Part shown: positions 51,421 to 60,537 of the stretch, in pieces
Layout of the letters: every line of letters begins with the position of its first letter
Position numbering within the stretch: the stretch's first letter is position 1
DNA from: Luteolibacter rhizosphaerae
GTDB taxonomy: Bacteria > Verrucomicrobiota > Verrucomicrobiia > Verrucomicrobiales > Akkermansiaceae
Direction of reading: 5' to 3'
Length of the DNA: 64,000 bases
Assembly (NCBI RefSeq): GCF_025950095.1
Contig: NZ_JAPDDR010000009.1
Coordinates: 1-64,000 of the forward strand
The notes under the pieces: generated by a model
The model's database searches: none
What the model saw: the letters and a program-made list of their open reading frames with translations, nothing else
What the model was told of the DNA's origin: nothing
Made by a program: the position numbers and the translations under genes

Positions 51421-54400
51421 TTAGGATTGGGCTTCGCGCTCTTCGATCCAGCGGCGGCCTTCGGGGCTGTCGCGGAAAAGGACGACGGGGACGTTGCGAA
51501 CGCCGATGCGATTGCCCCTGCGCTCTTCCTTGCGGGAGATGATGATGAGCTGGTCGCACTGGTTGAAGGCGTAAGGGATGTTACCGCTGGACATGGAGAA
51601 CATGCCCTGGAGATCCAGTTCGCTCATGGCCTGGATGCAGTTCTGGATACGCTCGCCGGAGAGTTTGGAGAAGGCTTCGTCGATGGGGACGAGGCCGAGG
51701 GAGGGTTCCTTGCGGCGACGCTCGTGGCGGTTGTAGGCATGGAGGTAGCTGGCGAGGATGGCGACGAAGTAGGGGCTCTGGTTCTCGCCGCCGCTCATCT
51801 TGCCGCTCTGCTTGTCCACGCTGACGGGCTTGGCATCCGGATCGCGGATATCGGTGACGTAGAGGTCGTAGTCGAAGTACTGGCGGTAGTCTAACAGGCG
51901 AGCGGCTTCCGGGCTGCCAGCGTTCTTCACGAGAATGCCAAGGAAGGCCTCGAGAGCGTCCTTAAGCTCGCCGCTCATGCTGGCGAAGAAGAGCTCGTCC
52001 TCGTGGTGGAGGGCATTGAGATCGATAAGCTCGCGGTAGATCTTGAAGTCCGGGTTGGGCTTGCGCTCGATCTTATAGCGGTCGTGGCCGATGGGGCTCT
52101 TGAGCTGCTGGTTGAGCAGCGAGATGATGTTCTCCACGTTCTTCAGAGCCTGCTGCATGCGGCTGAGTACCTGGGTGCGGAAGAGCGATTCCCAGCGCTT
52201 GCGCTCGGTGGCGGACTTCTTCTCGTAGTCGGGGATGTTCGCCTCCTCGATCACCGCGAGACGGCGCTCGTAGGGTTCGGCATCGGAGCCGTCCTCCGGC
52301 AGGTCGTCGAACTTCGGATGGAAGGTCTTCTTAAAATCGAGCATGGCCACCTTCAGGTCACCCTTGGTCGTCGTGGCCTTGATCTCGGCGGCAGCGGCGG
52401 CCTTGGTGAACTCGCGAGCCAGCACATCCAAAGCCGGGGTGTAGCTGGAGGCTTCCTCCTTCCAAGAGAGGTAGCGGTCATGGTGGCGGTAGATGTCGAT
52501 CCGCAGCTTGGTACGGGAGAAGTCCTCCTCGCGACGATTGGCGGTTTCGCGATAGCCCTTGAGATCGTTTTCCAGACGCTGGATCTCCGAGATCCGTCCC
52601 TTGCGCAGTATGGCCACTTTCTCCTGCTCCCAGCCAGCGGCCCTCTGCTTGAGTTCCTCGATCTCATCGCCGAGACGATCGAACTCATCGGTCGCAATGG
52701 CCTGCAGCTGCTCCATGAGCTGTTCGTGCTCCGACTGCTTCTTCGGCAAGGCTTCGACCTCCCAAAGCTGCTTGGCGAGATCCTGATGATCCGGAAGCTC
52801 CTTCTGACGCGCGGCGACGAGGCGTTCGATCTCCTGCTCCAAGGGCTCCAAGCGACGCAGGGCCGCCTCGATCTCGCCCAAGCGCGCGCGCTTGAGTTCG
52901 AGCTGACGCTTCAAGCCTTCCTCACCGATGAAGGGAGTTCCATTGTAGGGAGCGTGACGGAGCACCGTCCCGCCGCGCTTGAGCAAGCCATCCGGGAGGA
53001 TGGCGGAAGCGTGGGAGGAAAGTTCGAGGGGCGAGGAGATGCGGATCACCTCACCGAAGAGATGATCGATGCAGGCACGCGCGGCGGGCTCCGAGGTGCG
53101 TAGCACTTCCGCCAGCGAGCCCTTCTTCCGCACGGGCTTCGAGGCGAGCATGGCTCCGGCATCGATCAAGCGCTGGGTGCCTGCCCTCACCAGATCGGCA
53201 GCGGGGAGCAAATGAAGAAGCTCCAAGGCCTGTTCGTAATGCGCCGGGGACACCAACACGGAGAACTTCTCTTCAAAGGCGACTTCGGCGGCATTGCGCC
53301 AATTTTCATCATCCACCTCGCAAAGCTCGCGCAAGGCGCGCGGCGGGGCTTCCCCGGGAAGGATGGGCAGGCTTTCCTTCAGAGCGGCGAGAAGCGGCTG
53401 GGGGCCGGGCGAGACACCGCGCTTGAGCAAATCGATCTGGGCATCCAGTTCCGACTTCTCCGCGCGCAGGCGGCGGAGTTCCTCCGCATCCTTCGAGAAG
53501 CGCTGGCGGACACCGCGGCAGAGATCGTCCGCGGCATCGGCGAGGATCGAGAGCGAGTTTGCAGATTCATTGCGCTCGCAGCTTCCCAGCAGCTCCAGAG
53601 CATCCTCCATGCGGGTGGTATCGACAAAGGGCTGGAGCGGTAGTTTGCCGATATCCTCCATCCACGAACGGGCAGTCTTCAGGCGCTTGCCGATGCCGGT
53701 ATCGATCTTCGCCGCCGAGTTGCGGAGGCGTTCGATCTCGTTCTCCAGCTTGCCGATGTCATCCACCAGCTTCTTGTAGAGCCGACCGTCCGAGGACTCG
53801 TTGAGAAGCGAGAGGAGGCTTTCGCGACGGCGGCCTGTTTCTTCCGTCATCTCCGCCAATTCGACCAAGCGCTGTTCGTCGCCCCGGTTCTCCTCCTTGA
53901 GGCGCTCCAGTTTCTCCTCGTTCTCCGCCAACTCCTGAGCGGCATGCTTCCAGCCGAATTCCGAGGCCAGAAAGGAAGCGACCAACTGATCGCGCTCGGA
54001 CTCAAGCAGGATGGCGGCGAGATCACGGATGCGAAGCAGGCGGTCCAACTGGGCGCGGAGTTCGCGCAACTCCCGCTCGTAGGCCTGGAAGTCGCGGAAG
54101 CTGGAGATCACGTCATCCACCGGCACGGCCTCCGCGGGGAGCACGAACTGGCGGCAGAAGTCATCGAAGCTCTTCAAGTTCGTAAAGGACATCGCGCTCG
54201 GCAGCAGGCGATGCAGGACATCCTTATTGAAATTGAGGTGCGAGGGATTCGCCATGTCGCGCAAGTACTCGCGCGGCGAGACGAAGAAGCGCCCGCCCTT
54301 CGAATCGATCATGCGCTTGAAGTGCGCGAGAGGGCTGGGGCGCTGCTTGCCGTCCTCCGAATCACTGAGGAAGTCCGAGCGCTCCAGCGAGGCCGGGCAG

Positions 54401-54804
54401 TAGAAGGCAGTGGTCACGCCATCGCTCTCCTCGGTGCCGCGATACTCGAAACGCAGCCCCCATGTCTCGACCCGCGAGCCATCCGGCCAGGTGAACTCGG
54501 CGGCGACGTAGGTGGTCACGCCCTTGTCATGGAAGTACTGGGGCTGACCGTTCTCCTCGCGCTTCGTATCGAGTAGGCAATAGCCCTTGATGGTGCGGTC
54601 GCTCTTCGAGCCGGTGGCGCTGCGGTTGAAGTGATGGCGAGCGCGCTCCGGGCCGACCAGCACGAGCATGAGGAGGTCCATGAGGATGGACTTCCCCGAA
54701 CCCGTGACCCCGGCGAGGACGAGATTCCCCTTAACCTCAAGGGAATCGCGATAGCCATACCAATTCAGGGCATGGAGCTTTGAGAGACGGATGGCGCGGC
54801 TCAT
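51421..54804 (-). CDS. jetC: JetC, SMC/MukB-like ATPase of the Wadjet defence system
   Basis: 1127 residues from the ATG at 54804, which overlaps the jetB stop by 4 bp; the longer frame adds 29 unlikely residues. The N-terminal ATPase half begins with a strand (HALNWYGYRDSLEVKGNLVL) and Walker A GVTGSGKS. Long coiled coils run through the middle (about 290-520 and 650-880) around a hinge. The C-terminal half has the signature KMSGGENQSPYFVAIL and Walker B LGLVPIDEAFSKLSGERI. It is the DNA-extruding motor of JetABC, a MukB relative that recognises small circular DNA and hands it to JetD. All key residues are intact. Confidence 0.92.
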   Translation of the reverse strand: MSRAIRLSKLHALNWYGYRDSLEVKGNLVLAGVTGSGKSILMDLLMLVLVGPERARHHFNRSATGSKSDRTIKGYCLLDTKREENGQPQYFHDKGVTTYVAAEFTWPDGSRVETWGLRFEYRGTEESDGVTTAFYCPASLERSDFLSDSEDGKQRPSPLAHFKRMIDSKGGRFFVSPREYLRDMANPSHLNFNKDVLHRLLPSAMSFTNLKSFDDFCRQFVLPAEAVPVDDVISSFRDFQAYERELRELRAQLDRLLRIRDLAAILLESERDQLVASFLASEFGWKHAAQELAENEEKLERLKEENRGDEQRLVELAEMTEETGRRRESLLSLLNESSDGRLYKKLVDDIGKLENEIERLRNSAAKIDTGIGKRLKTARSWMEDIGKLPLQPFVDTTRMEDALELLGSCERNESANSLSILADAADDLCRGVRQRFSKDAEELRRLRAEKSELDAQIDLLKRGVSPGPQPLLAALKESLPILPGEAPPRALRELCEVDDENWRNAAEVAFEEKFSVLVSPAHYEQALELLHLLPAADLVRAGTQRLIDAGAMLASKPVRKKGSLAEVLRTSEPAARACIDHLFGEVIRISSPLELSSHASAILPDGLLKRGGTVLRHAPYNGTPFIGEEGLKRQLELKRARLGEIEAALRRLEPLEQEIERLVAARQKELPDHQDLAKQLWEVEALPKKQSEHEQLMEQLQAIATDEFDRLGDEIEELKQRAAGWEQEKVAILRKGRISEIQRLENDLKGYRETANRREEDFSRTKLRIDIYRHHDRYLSWKEEASSYTPALDVLAREFTKAAAAAEIKATTTKGDLKVAMLDFKKTFHPKFDDLPEDGSDAEPYERRLAVIEEANIPDYEKKSATERKRWESLFRTQVLSRMQQALKNVENIISLLNQQLKSPIGHDRYKIERKPNPDFKIYRELIDLNALHHEDELFFASMSGELKDALEAFLGILVKNAGSPEAARLLDYRQYFDYDLYVTDIRDPDAKPVSVDKQSGKMSGGENQSPYFVAILASYLHAYNRHERRRKEPSLGLVPIDEAFSKLSGERIQNCIQAMSELDLQGMFSMSSGNIPYAFNQCDQLIIISRKEERRGNRIGVRNVPVVLFRDSPEGRRWIEEREAQS

Positions 54805-55472
54805 GATTCTTCTTCGACAGCTTGAAGCTCTTCTTCCACCGCATCGGCGGGCTTTTCGACCCGCCCGAAAGCGGCGGCGGTTTCCGCCCAAGCGGCGAGA
54901 TCTCGGAAGGGAATGACGCGGCGGATGGCGGGGAGGATCTCGATACCGGATTCCTCGAAGGGCTCCGCGGCCTCAAGACGGACCAGATTGAACTTCACGG
55001 CCTGGCGTAGGATCTCACGGAGACGGGCGCGCGGGATGACGGCCGTGGCATCCGGAAGGAGCTGGTCCTGCAGGAGATCATTCAACTCCGCGACCGAGAG
55101 GAAAGCCTGGTCCTGCCCCTCGTCCCGCCAGCGGACATCCGCCGCATACCAGAGGGCGAGCCAGACCAAGGTGGCATCCTGCCGCAGACGAAGACGCAGC
55201 GAAGCGATGCGGGGCGTGGCCTGCACGAGGCGCTCTTCATGGAGAAGAGCCACATCCAAACCGGAGAGGGCGGCGATTTCCTGCAGCCATTCAAGATACT
55301 GCCGACACCAGTGATAGAGGGCAGTCTGCGAGGGCTCGAGGCCATTGATGGAGCCTGAGGCGAGCAGCTCTTGCAGGGCCTCCGACAAGCGCTCGCGCTC
55401 CTGTTCCGGGAGGCTGAGGAGGCCCTTCGGCGCGTCTTCCACGAAGGCGGAATCTGGAGAGGGATCGGTCAC
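54801..55472 (-). CDS. jetB: JetB, MukE-like subunit of Wadjet (DUF4194 type)
   Basis: A 223-residue protein starting with GTG 55472 and coupled to both neighbours (4-bp overlaps at 55469 and 54801). It is a winged-helix protein of the DUF4194/MukE type (LSVAELNDLLQDQLLPDATA, ARLREILRQAVKFNLVRLEA). An acidic N terminus and tail flank it, ending EELQAVEEES. In JetABC it bridges the kleisin-like JetA and the JetC heads. Size and order fit Wadjet operons. Confidence 0.87.
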   Translation of the reverse strand: MTDPSPDSAFVEDAPKGLLSLPEQERERLSEALQELLASGSINGLEPSQTALYHWCRQYLEWLQEIAALSGLDVALLHEERLVQATPRIASLRLRLRQDATLVWLALWYAADVRWRDEGQDQAFLSVAELNDLLQDQLLPDATAVIPRARLREILRQAVKFNLVRLEAAEPFEESGIEILPAIRRVIPFRDLAAWAETAAAFGRVEKPADAVEEELQAVEEES

Positions 55473-56920
55473 TTCTTGATAATGGCGAAACGTTCGATGC
55501 GGCAGTCCTGCAAGGTGTCCACGGGAGGTGGTTCGTTTTCCTCCGAGACGCGTCGTACTTCGAGCCGGTAGCGGGCTTCGGCGGACTCCGAGTGAAGCAG
55601 GAGCGAGATGAGATCGGTGAGGCCGCGATCCCCCTCGACCGCGAGTTCATGGCTTTCGATGCGGTCCCCTTTCCCGCCCGGCAGGGATTTCACGAAGGCA
55701 TTCGCGCGCTGGACCGAGAGGGTCTCACGAAGGGCTCGCTCCATATCGCGGAGCCCGGCCTGGCGGTCGCTATCGACCACGCTGTCCTCGAAAGCCTCTT
55801 GCTCCACCGGGGTGCGGCGGAGGGGTGGCGTGTGGAGAGAATCAAGCCCCGCCGGAAGCTTCACGGCCGGGAGCAAAAGATCCGGGAGATCCGGGAGCGC
55901 GCCGGAGAGCTGGGATAGGCGCTTGCCCGCGGCGAGGCGGTTCACCTGCTCAAAGAAGCCCTTCAGCTCGGTTCGGCGCTCCCCGGTGACGTCCTGCAAG
56001 TAGCGGAAGCGGGCGAGCGAGCGGCGGGTGAAATCGGCGGTGCGGCGGTCGATCTCATCGGCCATCGGCAAGACGCGCTCAAGAAGCTCCGAGAGTTCAT
56101 CGAGTGCCTGATGGACTTTCGCGCGGGCAACATCCGCGCCCATCTCCGGATGGCGGCGGAGCACTTCCGTCTGCATCTCCGCGAGCGCGCCGCCATCCGC
56201 CGCAAGACGATCTGCGATACGGCGGACGGCTTCCGGCAGACGCAGGGGCAGACGCGAACGGACCAAGGCCGCGTAGCAGGAGTGGGACATCTGCTCGGAA
56301 TAGTCGTCGAAGACCACGGAGAGATTCCCCTGAAGCGTCTCCTCCTCCAACTGGCGGCGGGTGAAGCGCTGGACGGACTTCTGCATCGAGCGCAGCTCGT
56401 TCAGGCCCTCGCGGACGCTCGACAGGCAGTTCTCGACCGTCTGCCAAGGGCGCTCCGCGAGCTCGATTTCATCGGCGAGCATGGCGCAAACGCCGACGAG
56501 CTTGTCGGTGAAGACGGCGGCATCCGGCCAAGCAATCTTCCGCAGGGCGGTGATGAGGGTGGCACCGTGGGCGTCAAAGTGGATCTTGCGGCGCCAGTCG
56601 CGGCGCGGCGGCTCCTCCAGCCAGCGGTATTTGAGGAGCTGCTCCAAGAGGAGACGGGCGCGCTCGCGGGTTTCGCGTGGCGTGCTGTCGTCGAATTCGG
56701 GATCGGGGTCGAACTCCAGGCCGGGGTGGCGTTCGAGGGTTTCGGCGATCAGGGCGATGGCTTCCTCCCGGGCCACTCCCTCGGCGCGTTCCGAGGTCTC
56801 GCGCTCCAGAGTATCAAGAACATCGACATAAAACGGGGCGTTCTTTCCGGCGAGCACACGGAAGAAACCGGCACCGCGGGTTTCGCGGAACAGGGCCGTG
56901 GAGAGGAGCTCGCCGAACAC
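55469..56920 (-). CDS. jetA: JetA, kleisin-like subunit of Wadjet
   Basis: A 483-residue protein starting with GTG 56920. The opening residues (LFRETRGAGFFRVLAGKNAP, then FYVDVLDTLERE) follow the pattern of JetA proteins of the DUF5716 type, found in type II Wadjet, rather than the DUF3375 type. The middle is helical and a C-terminal winged helix (SHELAVEGDRGLTDLISLLL) is kleisin-like. It is the first gene of the operon. Its promoter should lie in 56921-57209, a stretch that also holds short degenerate repeats. No purine-rich ribosome-binding site is seen ahead of the GTG, so the start is a little uncertain. Confidence 0.85.
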   Translation of the reverse strand: MFGELLSTALFRETRGAGFFRVLAGKNAPFYVDVLDTLERETSERAEGVAREEAIALIAETLERHPGLEFDPDPEFDDSTPRETRERARLLLEQLLKYRWLEEPPRRDWRRKIHFDAHGATLITALRKIAWPDAAVFTDKLVGVCAMLADEIELAERPWQTVENCLSSVREGLNELRSMQKSVQRFTRRQLEEETLQGNLSVVFDDYSEQMSHSCYAALVRSRLPLRLPEAVRRIADRLAADGGALAEMQTEVLRRHPEMGADVARAKVHQALDELSELLERVLPMADEIDRRTADFTRRSLARFRYLQDVTGERRTELKGFFEQVNRLAAGKRLSQLSGALPDLPDLLLPAVKLPAGLDSLHTPPLRRTPVEQEAFEDSVVDSDRQAGLRDMERALRETLSVQRANAFVKSLPGGKGDRIESHELAVEGDRGLTDLISLLLHSESAEARYRLEVRRVSEENEPPPVDTLQDCRIERFAIIKK

Positions 56921-56925
56921 GGGGA

Positions 56926-57040
56926 GATTGCGGATTGCGGATCGGGGATTGTCGATGGCGGATTCGGGGGGAAGCAGGACAACCGCATTTAGATTCGAGA
57001 ACCGCGAATGGACGCCAATTGACGCGAATGGGATCCAATG
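56926..57040. repeat. Degenerate short repeats upstream of jetA
   Basis: Runs of GGATT- and CGGATTG-type units (ATTGCGGATTGCGGATCGGG and onward to 56975) are followed by CGCGAATGGACGCCAATTGA and CGCGAATGG. They fill half of the gap between jetA and the divergent gene at 57210. They resemble the arrays at 1655-1688 and 58626-58659. The rest of the gap shows nothing else recognisable. Confidence 0.5.
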
Positions 57041-57209
57041 GTTCTGCCGCCCGGTCAGCGGTCGCTGAAGAGGGCGGAGGGGTAAAAGATAAGCGCCAAG
57101 GCATCAGGGGCGCGAAGGGGGCCGAAATCTCGGGAGGATTGCGGGCGGGAAATTCACCGATTTTTCGCATCGCGAAGCGGGGCGGCGGCGTTAGTATGGA
57201 CAGCGCATC

Positions 57210-58553
57210 ATGCAAACATCCTCCGAAAAGCTCCGTGCGGCTTGGAACCGTCAGGCTGCGGTCGTGGCGAGAAAGATCAACCTGGGATGGTGGATCGAGA
57301 CAGCCTCGGTACCACTGGTGACGGTTGGGCTGGTGGGGGCCTGCGTGCTGCTGCTGGTACGGCGGGAGCTGCCGGAATCGCAGCCATGGGTGCTATGGGC
57401 CGCGGCGGGCGGCGTGGTGGCGGTGCTGGGCGGGATCGCCTGGCTGGTGGCGCGGAGACGATTTGAGAAACCGGAGCAATCGATGGTGCGGATCGAGGCG
57501 TCGATGAGGCTGCGCAACGCGCTTTCGGCCGCGAATGCCGGGGTGGCCCCGTGGCCTGAGATGCCGCCGAAGGTGGATGCCGGTGTGGACTGGGAGTGGA
57601 AGCGGGTGCTGGTGCCGCCGGTAGCCGCCCTTGCCTTCCTGGCGGCGGGCCTGCTGATCCCGGTATCGGCACGGACGGCCGGCGACGGGGAACATCTCGA
57701 CCAGCCGCAAGCTTGGAAGAATTTGGAAAGCGACCTCGAGCGTCTCGATCAGGAAGAAGTGATCGATGAGGCCTACATTGAGGAGATGAAGAAGAAGCTT
57801 GAGGAGCTGAAGGCGCAGGAAGAAGAGGAATGGTTCAGCCACTCCTCGCTGGAAGCGACGGACACGCTCAAGAAGGAGCACTCCGCCGCGGTGGAGAAGC
57901 TGGACCGGGAGATGGGTCGTGCGGACAAGGCGCTGGAAAGCCTGGAGAAGAATGCGGGCGGCATGCCTGCGGCGGAGAAGGAGAAGCTGCTGAACCAATT
58001 CGACCAAGCCCTGCAAGGGCTTCAGAACGGCGCGCTGAAGCCGAACCAGAAGCTGCTGGAGCAACTGAAAGGTCTGGATCCCAACGATCTCGGCAAGCTG
58101 AGCCCTGAGCAAATGCAGCAGCTCAAGGAAGGCATGAAGAAGGCCTGCCAAGCCTGCAAGGACTGCCAAGGCGGCGGCAAGGGTGACGAATGGTCGGACG
58201 AGCTGCTGGACGGCCAAGGCAATGGCGAAGGCGAGGGCGAGGGCGATCAGGAGAAGGAAGGCGCAGGCAAGGGCGGCGTACAGCGCGGTCCCGGCCATGC
58301 CCCCGGCGTACTGGGCAAGGAGGGTGACAAGGTGGACATCGGCGCGCTGGAAGGCGTGGAGTCCAAAGATCTTTCAAGGGCAATGCCGGGTGACCTGCTT
58401 CAGCTTCAGGACGGCGAGCACGACGTGGACAAGTCTGCGGTAGGGCCGCAGGCAGGCGGTGCCGCGGGCGCGACCGGCGCAGGTGGCGACCGGGTGTGGA
58501 AGGACGCGCTGGATCCGGAGGAGCAGAAGGCTCTGAAAAAGTTCTTCGAGTGA
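57210..58553 (+). CDS. Membrane protein with acidic coiled coil, 447 residues
   Basis: Not assigned to a named family. Three hydrophobic segments at about 31-50, 62-82 and 131-150 anchor it. From residue 165 comes a strongly charged helix (LERLDQEEVIDEAYIEEMKK, then KKLEELKAQEEEEW), and then a Gln/Asn/Gly-rich low-complexity tail (GQGNGEGEGEGDQEKEGAGKGGV). Two cysteines, CQACKDCQG, sit near residue 313. The architecture recalls large anchored proteins beside MoxR/BatA loci of Verrucomicrobiota and Planctomycetota. A MoxR gene does follow 2 kb on in the same direction. It is divergent from the Wadjet operon. Confidence 0.65.
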   Translation: MQTSSEKLRAAWNRQAAVVARKINLGWWIETASVPLVTVGLVGACVLLLVRRELPESQPWVLWAAAGGVVAVLGGIAWLVARRRFEKPEQSMVRIEASMRLRNALSAANAGVAPWPEMPPKVDAGVDWEWKRVLVPPVAALAFLAAGLLIPVSARTAGDGEHLDQPQAWKNLESDLERLDQEEVIDEAYIEEMKKKLEELKAQEEEEWFSHSSLEATDTLKKEHSAAVEKLDREMGRADKALESLEKNAGGMPAAEKEKLLNQFDQALQGLQNGALKPNQKLLEQLKGLDPNDLGKLSPEQMQQLKEGMKKACQACKDCQGGGKGDEWSDELLDGQGNGEGEGEGDQEKEGAGKGGVQRGPGHAPGVLGKEGDKVDIGALEGVESKDLSRAMPGDLLQLQDGEHDVDKSAVGPQAGGAAGATGAGGDRVWKDALDPEEQKALKKFFE

Positions 58554-58625
58554 GGATGATGGACGAGGCGTCACCGGGCTTGGAAACTCAATGAGGTGAC
58601 TTGGGGATGGCTTCGGACAGTAGCG

Positions 58626-58659
58626 ACGGATTGTACGGATTCCGACGGATTTACGGATT
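58626..58659. repeat. Four ACGGATT units
   Basis: ACGGATT occurs at 58626, 58635, 58645 and 58653, with 1-3 bases between. It is a degenerate minisatellite or a cluster of binding sites, in the gap after the coiled-coil membrane protein gene. Confidence 0.6.
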
Positions 58660-58797
58660 TCTTTCAGGCATGGAGTGAATCCATTGCCGGTTGATTCGCA
58701 TCACCAAGGTCACATGATACCCGATCTCGAAAGCCGGGACGGAATAACGCAGCCGCCTCCTGGTGCTCCTTCAGAGCACGGTGGCTTGGCGGGCTTA

Positions 58798-58959
58798 CCC
58801 GGGGTTGCGCTGCGCTTACCCCGGGCTATCTCCTTGCCGCCCCTTTGGGGCTTTGGAGCAACGAACACTCCTAAGGGATCTTGATGTGTCCGAAGCCTTC
58901 TCCTTTCCGCCCTTCGGGCTTTGGAGAAACGAACTCGCCGCGGGGATCTTGAGGAGTCC
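58798..58959. repeat. GC-rich intergenic repeat, hairpin plus copies B and C
   Basis: CCCGGGGT-N12-ACCCCGGG at 58798-58825 is followed by two diverged copies of a unit of about 70 bp (58819-58889 and 58890-58959). Each copy is marked by TCTCCTT, CCGCCC(C)TT, GGGCTTTGGAG, AACGAAC and GGGATCTTGA. The same unit occurs at 240-312. Each copy has a small CCGCCC/GGGC hairpin. Confidence 0.65.
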
Positions 58960-59014
58960 CCATCTTGGGGCGTCCTAAGCTTTTTTGTTACAGCCCCGTG
59001 GGCGGCCCGGGCGG

Positions 59015-59356
59015 TCACGCGGCGGTGGAGTCCTTGATCGTGGTGCTCGGGCTGTTGGTTTGGACCGAGGCGATGCCATTGTCGCGGGCGGACTCGGAGG
59101 AATACATCTCGCTAGTGCCGACGATCTGACCGTTCGAGGACTTCAGGACAAAGTAGGGCTGGGAGGCGGAGGAGCTTTTCTTTTCGAAGTTCTTGGCCTC
59201 CGGGCCGTGCCTACGAACGGAGTCGATCCCGCCCTCGGTGGAGGCTTTGGAATCATAACTCTGGCTGGTGAGAATGACCTCGTGGTTACCGGCCTTGAGG
59301 ACAAAGCTGAATTTGCCGGAGGCCCCCTTCTTCAGTTCGTAGTATCCATTTGCCAT
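59015..59356 (-). CDS. YegP-family (DUF1508) protein, tandem repeat form
   Basis: A 113-residue protein with two copies of the DUF1508 fold: YYELKKGASGKFSFVLKAGN with EVILTSQSYDSKASTEGGID, and PYFVLKSSNGQIVGTSEMYS with SESARDNGIASVQTN. Each copy is about 50 residues. YegP homologues are small, soluble, widely distributed proteins of unknown role, sometimes stress-linked. It is divergent from the MoxR gene, its start lying 147 bp upstream of that ATG. Confidence 0.88.
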   Translation of the reverse strand: MANGYYELKKGASGKFSFVLKAGNHEVILTSQSYDSKASTEGGIDSVRRHGPEAKNFEKKSSSASQPYFVLKSSNGQIVGTSEMYSSESARDNGIASVQTNSPSTTIKDSTAA

Positions 59357-59502
59357 GTTCCGCTTCTATACCGGTTCCGGGAGGGAGGGCAAGGACGCGA
59401 AGATCTAGCGACATTCCAAGAATGCGGCGGATTTTTCATGGCAACTTCATGCGGATTTCCGCTACATCCCCAAGGGTTGCAATCGTTAGAACCCCAGATC
59501 AC

Positions 59503-60519
59503 ATGGAATACGCCTCCGAAACCGAAGTCGCCGCCGCCGGGAAGCATGTTCGCTCGCTGTCCGCCGCGCTCAACCAGGTCCTCTTCGGGCAAGAGGAACT
59601 GATTGAGCTTGTGCTGACCGGAGTCCTTGCACGCGGCCATATCCTGCTGGAAGGCCTGCCGGGGCTCGGCAAGACCGAACTGGTGAAGGGTCTGTCCAAG
59701 AGCCTGCGTCTGGGCACGAAGCGGGTGCAGTTCACACCGGACCTGCTGCCGGGTGACATCACGGGCAACCCGGTGCTACAGGAGGTGGACGGCCGCCGGG
59801 CCTTCGTCTTCCAGCCGGGGCCGTTGTTCACGAACATCGTGCTGGCGGACGAGATCAACCGGGCCTCACCCAAGACGCAGTCCGCGCTGCTGGAAGCAAT
59901 GCAGGAGCGGCGGGTAACGGTGCTGGGCGAGACGCATGAGCTCCCCCGCCCTTTTTTCGTGCTGGCGACGCAGAACCCGATCGAGCTGGAGGGCACCTAT
60001 CCCCTCCCCGAGGCGCAGCTCGACCGCTTCCTCTTCAAGCTGGAAGTGACGCGCAACAATGTCTCCACGCTGGAGCGGATCGTGACTCAGCGTGAGCTGG
60101 GCACCGAACCGGTGGTGGAAGCGATCATGGATCAATCGACGCTCGAGGATGTGCTGAACCTGGTGCGCCGGATCTATCTGCCGGACGTGGTGGCGAACTA
60201 CATCGCCCGCCTGGTGGATGGCACCCATCCGGGTCAGAGCAACGCGGCCCGGGGCATCCGCTACGGCGCGAGCCCGCGTGCGGCGCTCTCGCTGGCCTCC
60301 GCGGCGAAGGCCCGGGCGCTGATGAACGAGCGGCCCCATGCCTCCTTTGAAGACGTGCGCTTCGTGGCGCCGTCGGTGCTGCGCCACCGGATCGTGCTGG
60401 AATACAATGCGCGGGTGGAGGGGCTGACAAACAACGACATCGTGCGCAGCCTGATCGAGGAGATTCCCTTCCAAGGCAACGCCACGCCCAAGACCCTGAA
60501 GCCTGCTACCACGGCCTGA
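59503..60519 (+). CDS. MoxR-family AAA+ ATPase
   Basis: 338 residues from ATG 59503; the 51 residues added by an earlier ATG are not conserved. The Walker A is GLPGLGKT, the Walker B VLADEINRASPKTQSALLEA, sensor 1 ATQNPIELEGTYPLPEAQLD. These are the standard MoxR features. MoxR proteins act as chaperones that mature partner proteins, often VWA-domain membrane complexes. Here the partner is probably the membrane protein encoded 18 bp downstream or an off-window gene. The block continues with an ABC ATPase and permease, so all four may form one envelope unit. Confidence 0.92.
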   Translation: MEYASETEVAAAGKHVRSLSAALNQVLFGQEELIELVLTGVLARGHILLEGLPGLGKTELVKGLSKSLRLGTKRVQFTPDLLPGDITGNPVLQEVDGRRAFVFQPGPLFTNIVLADEINRASPKTQSALLEAMQERRVTVLGETHELPRPFFVLATQNPIELEGTYPLPEAQLDRFLFKLEVTRNNVSTLERIVTQRELGTEPVVEAIMDQSTLEDVLNLVRRIYLPDVVANYIARLVDGTHPGQSNAARGIRYGASPRAALSLASAAKARALMNERPHASFEDVRFVAPSVLRHRIVLEYNARVEGLTNNDIVRSLIEEIPFQGNATPKTLKPATTA

Positions 60520-60537
60520 GACCCTTCGCCCTCACCC

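Larger units (their letters stand above)
58554..59014. other. Gene-free interval rich in repeats
   Basis: 461 bp with no credible gene. It holds four ACGGATT units at 58626-58659. A hairpin pairs CCCGGGGT with ACCCCGGG at 58798-58825. Two tandem copies of the repeat seen near the left edge lie at 58819-58959. Open frames inside it encode only proline/leucine-rich strings of the kind such repeats generate and are not considered genes. Confidence 0.6.

Noticed and set aside
58763..58978. Small protein in the repeat-filled gap
   Set aside because: The open frame is made of repeat copies and encodes only Pro/Leu/Gly-rich strings; a similar frame arises at copy A (48-356).
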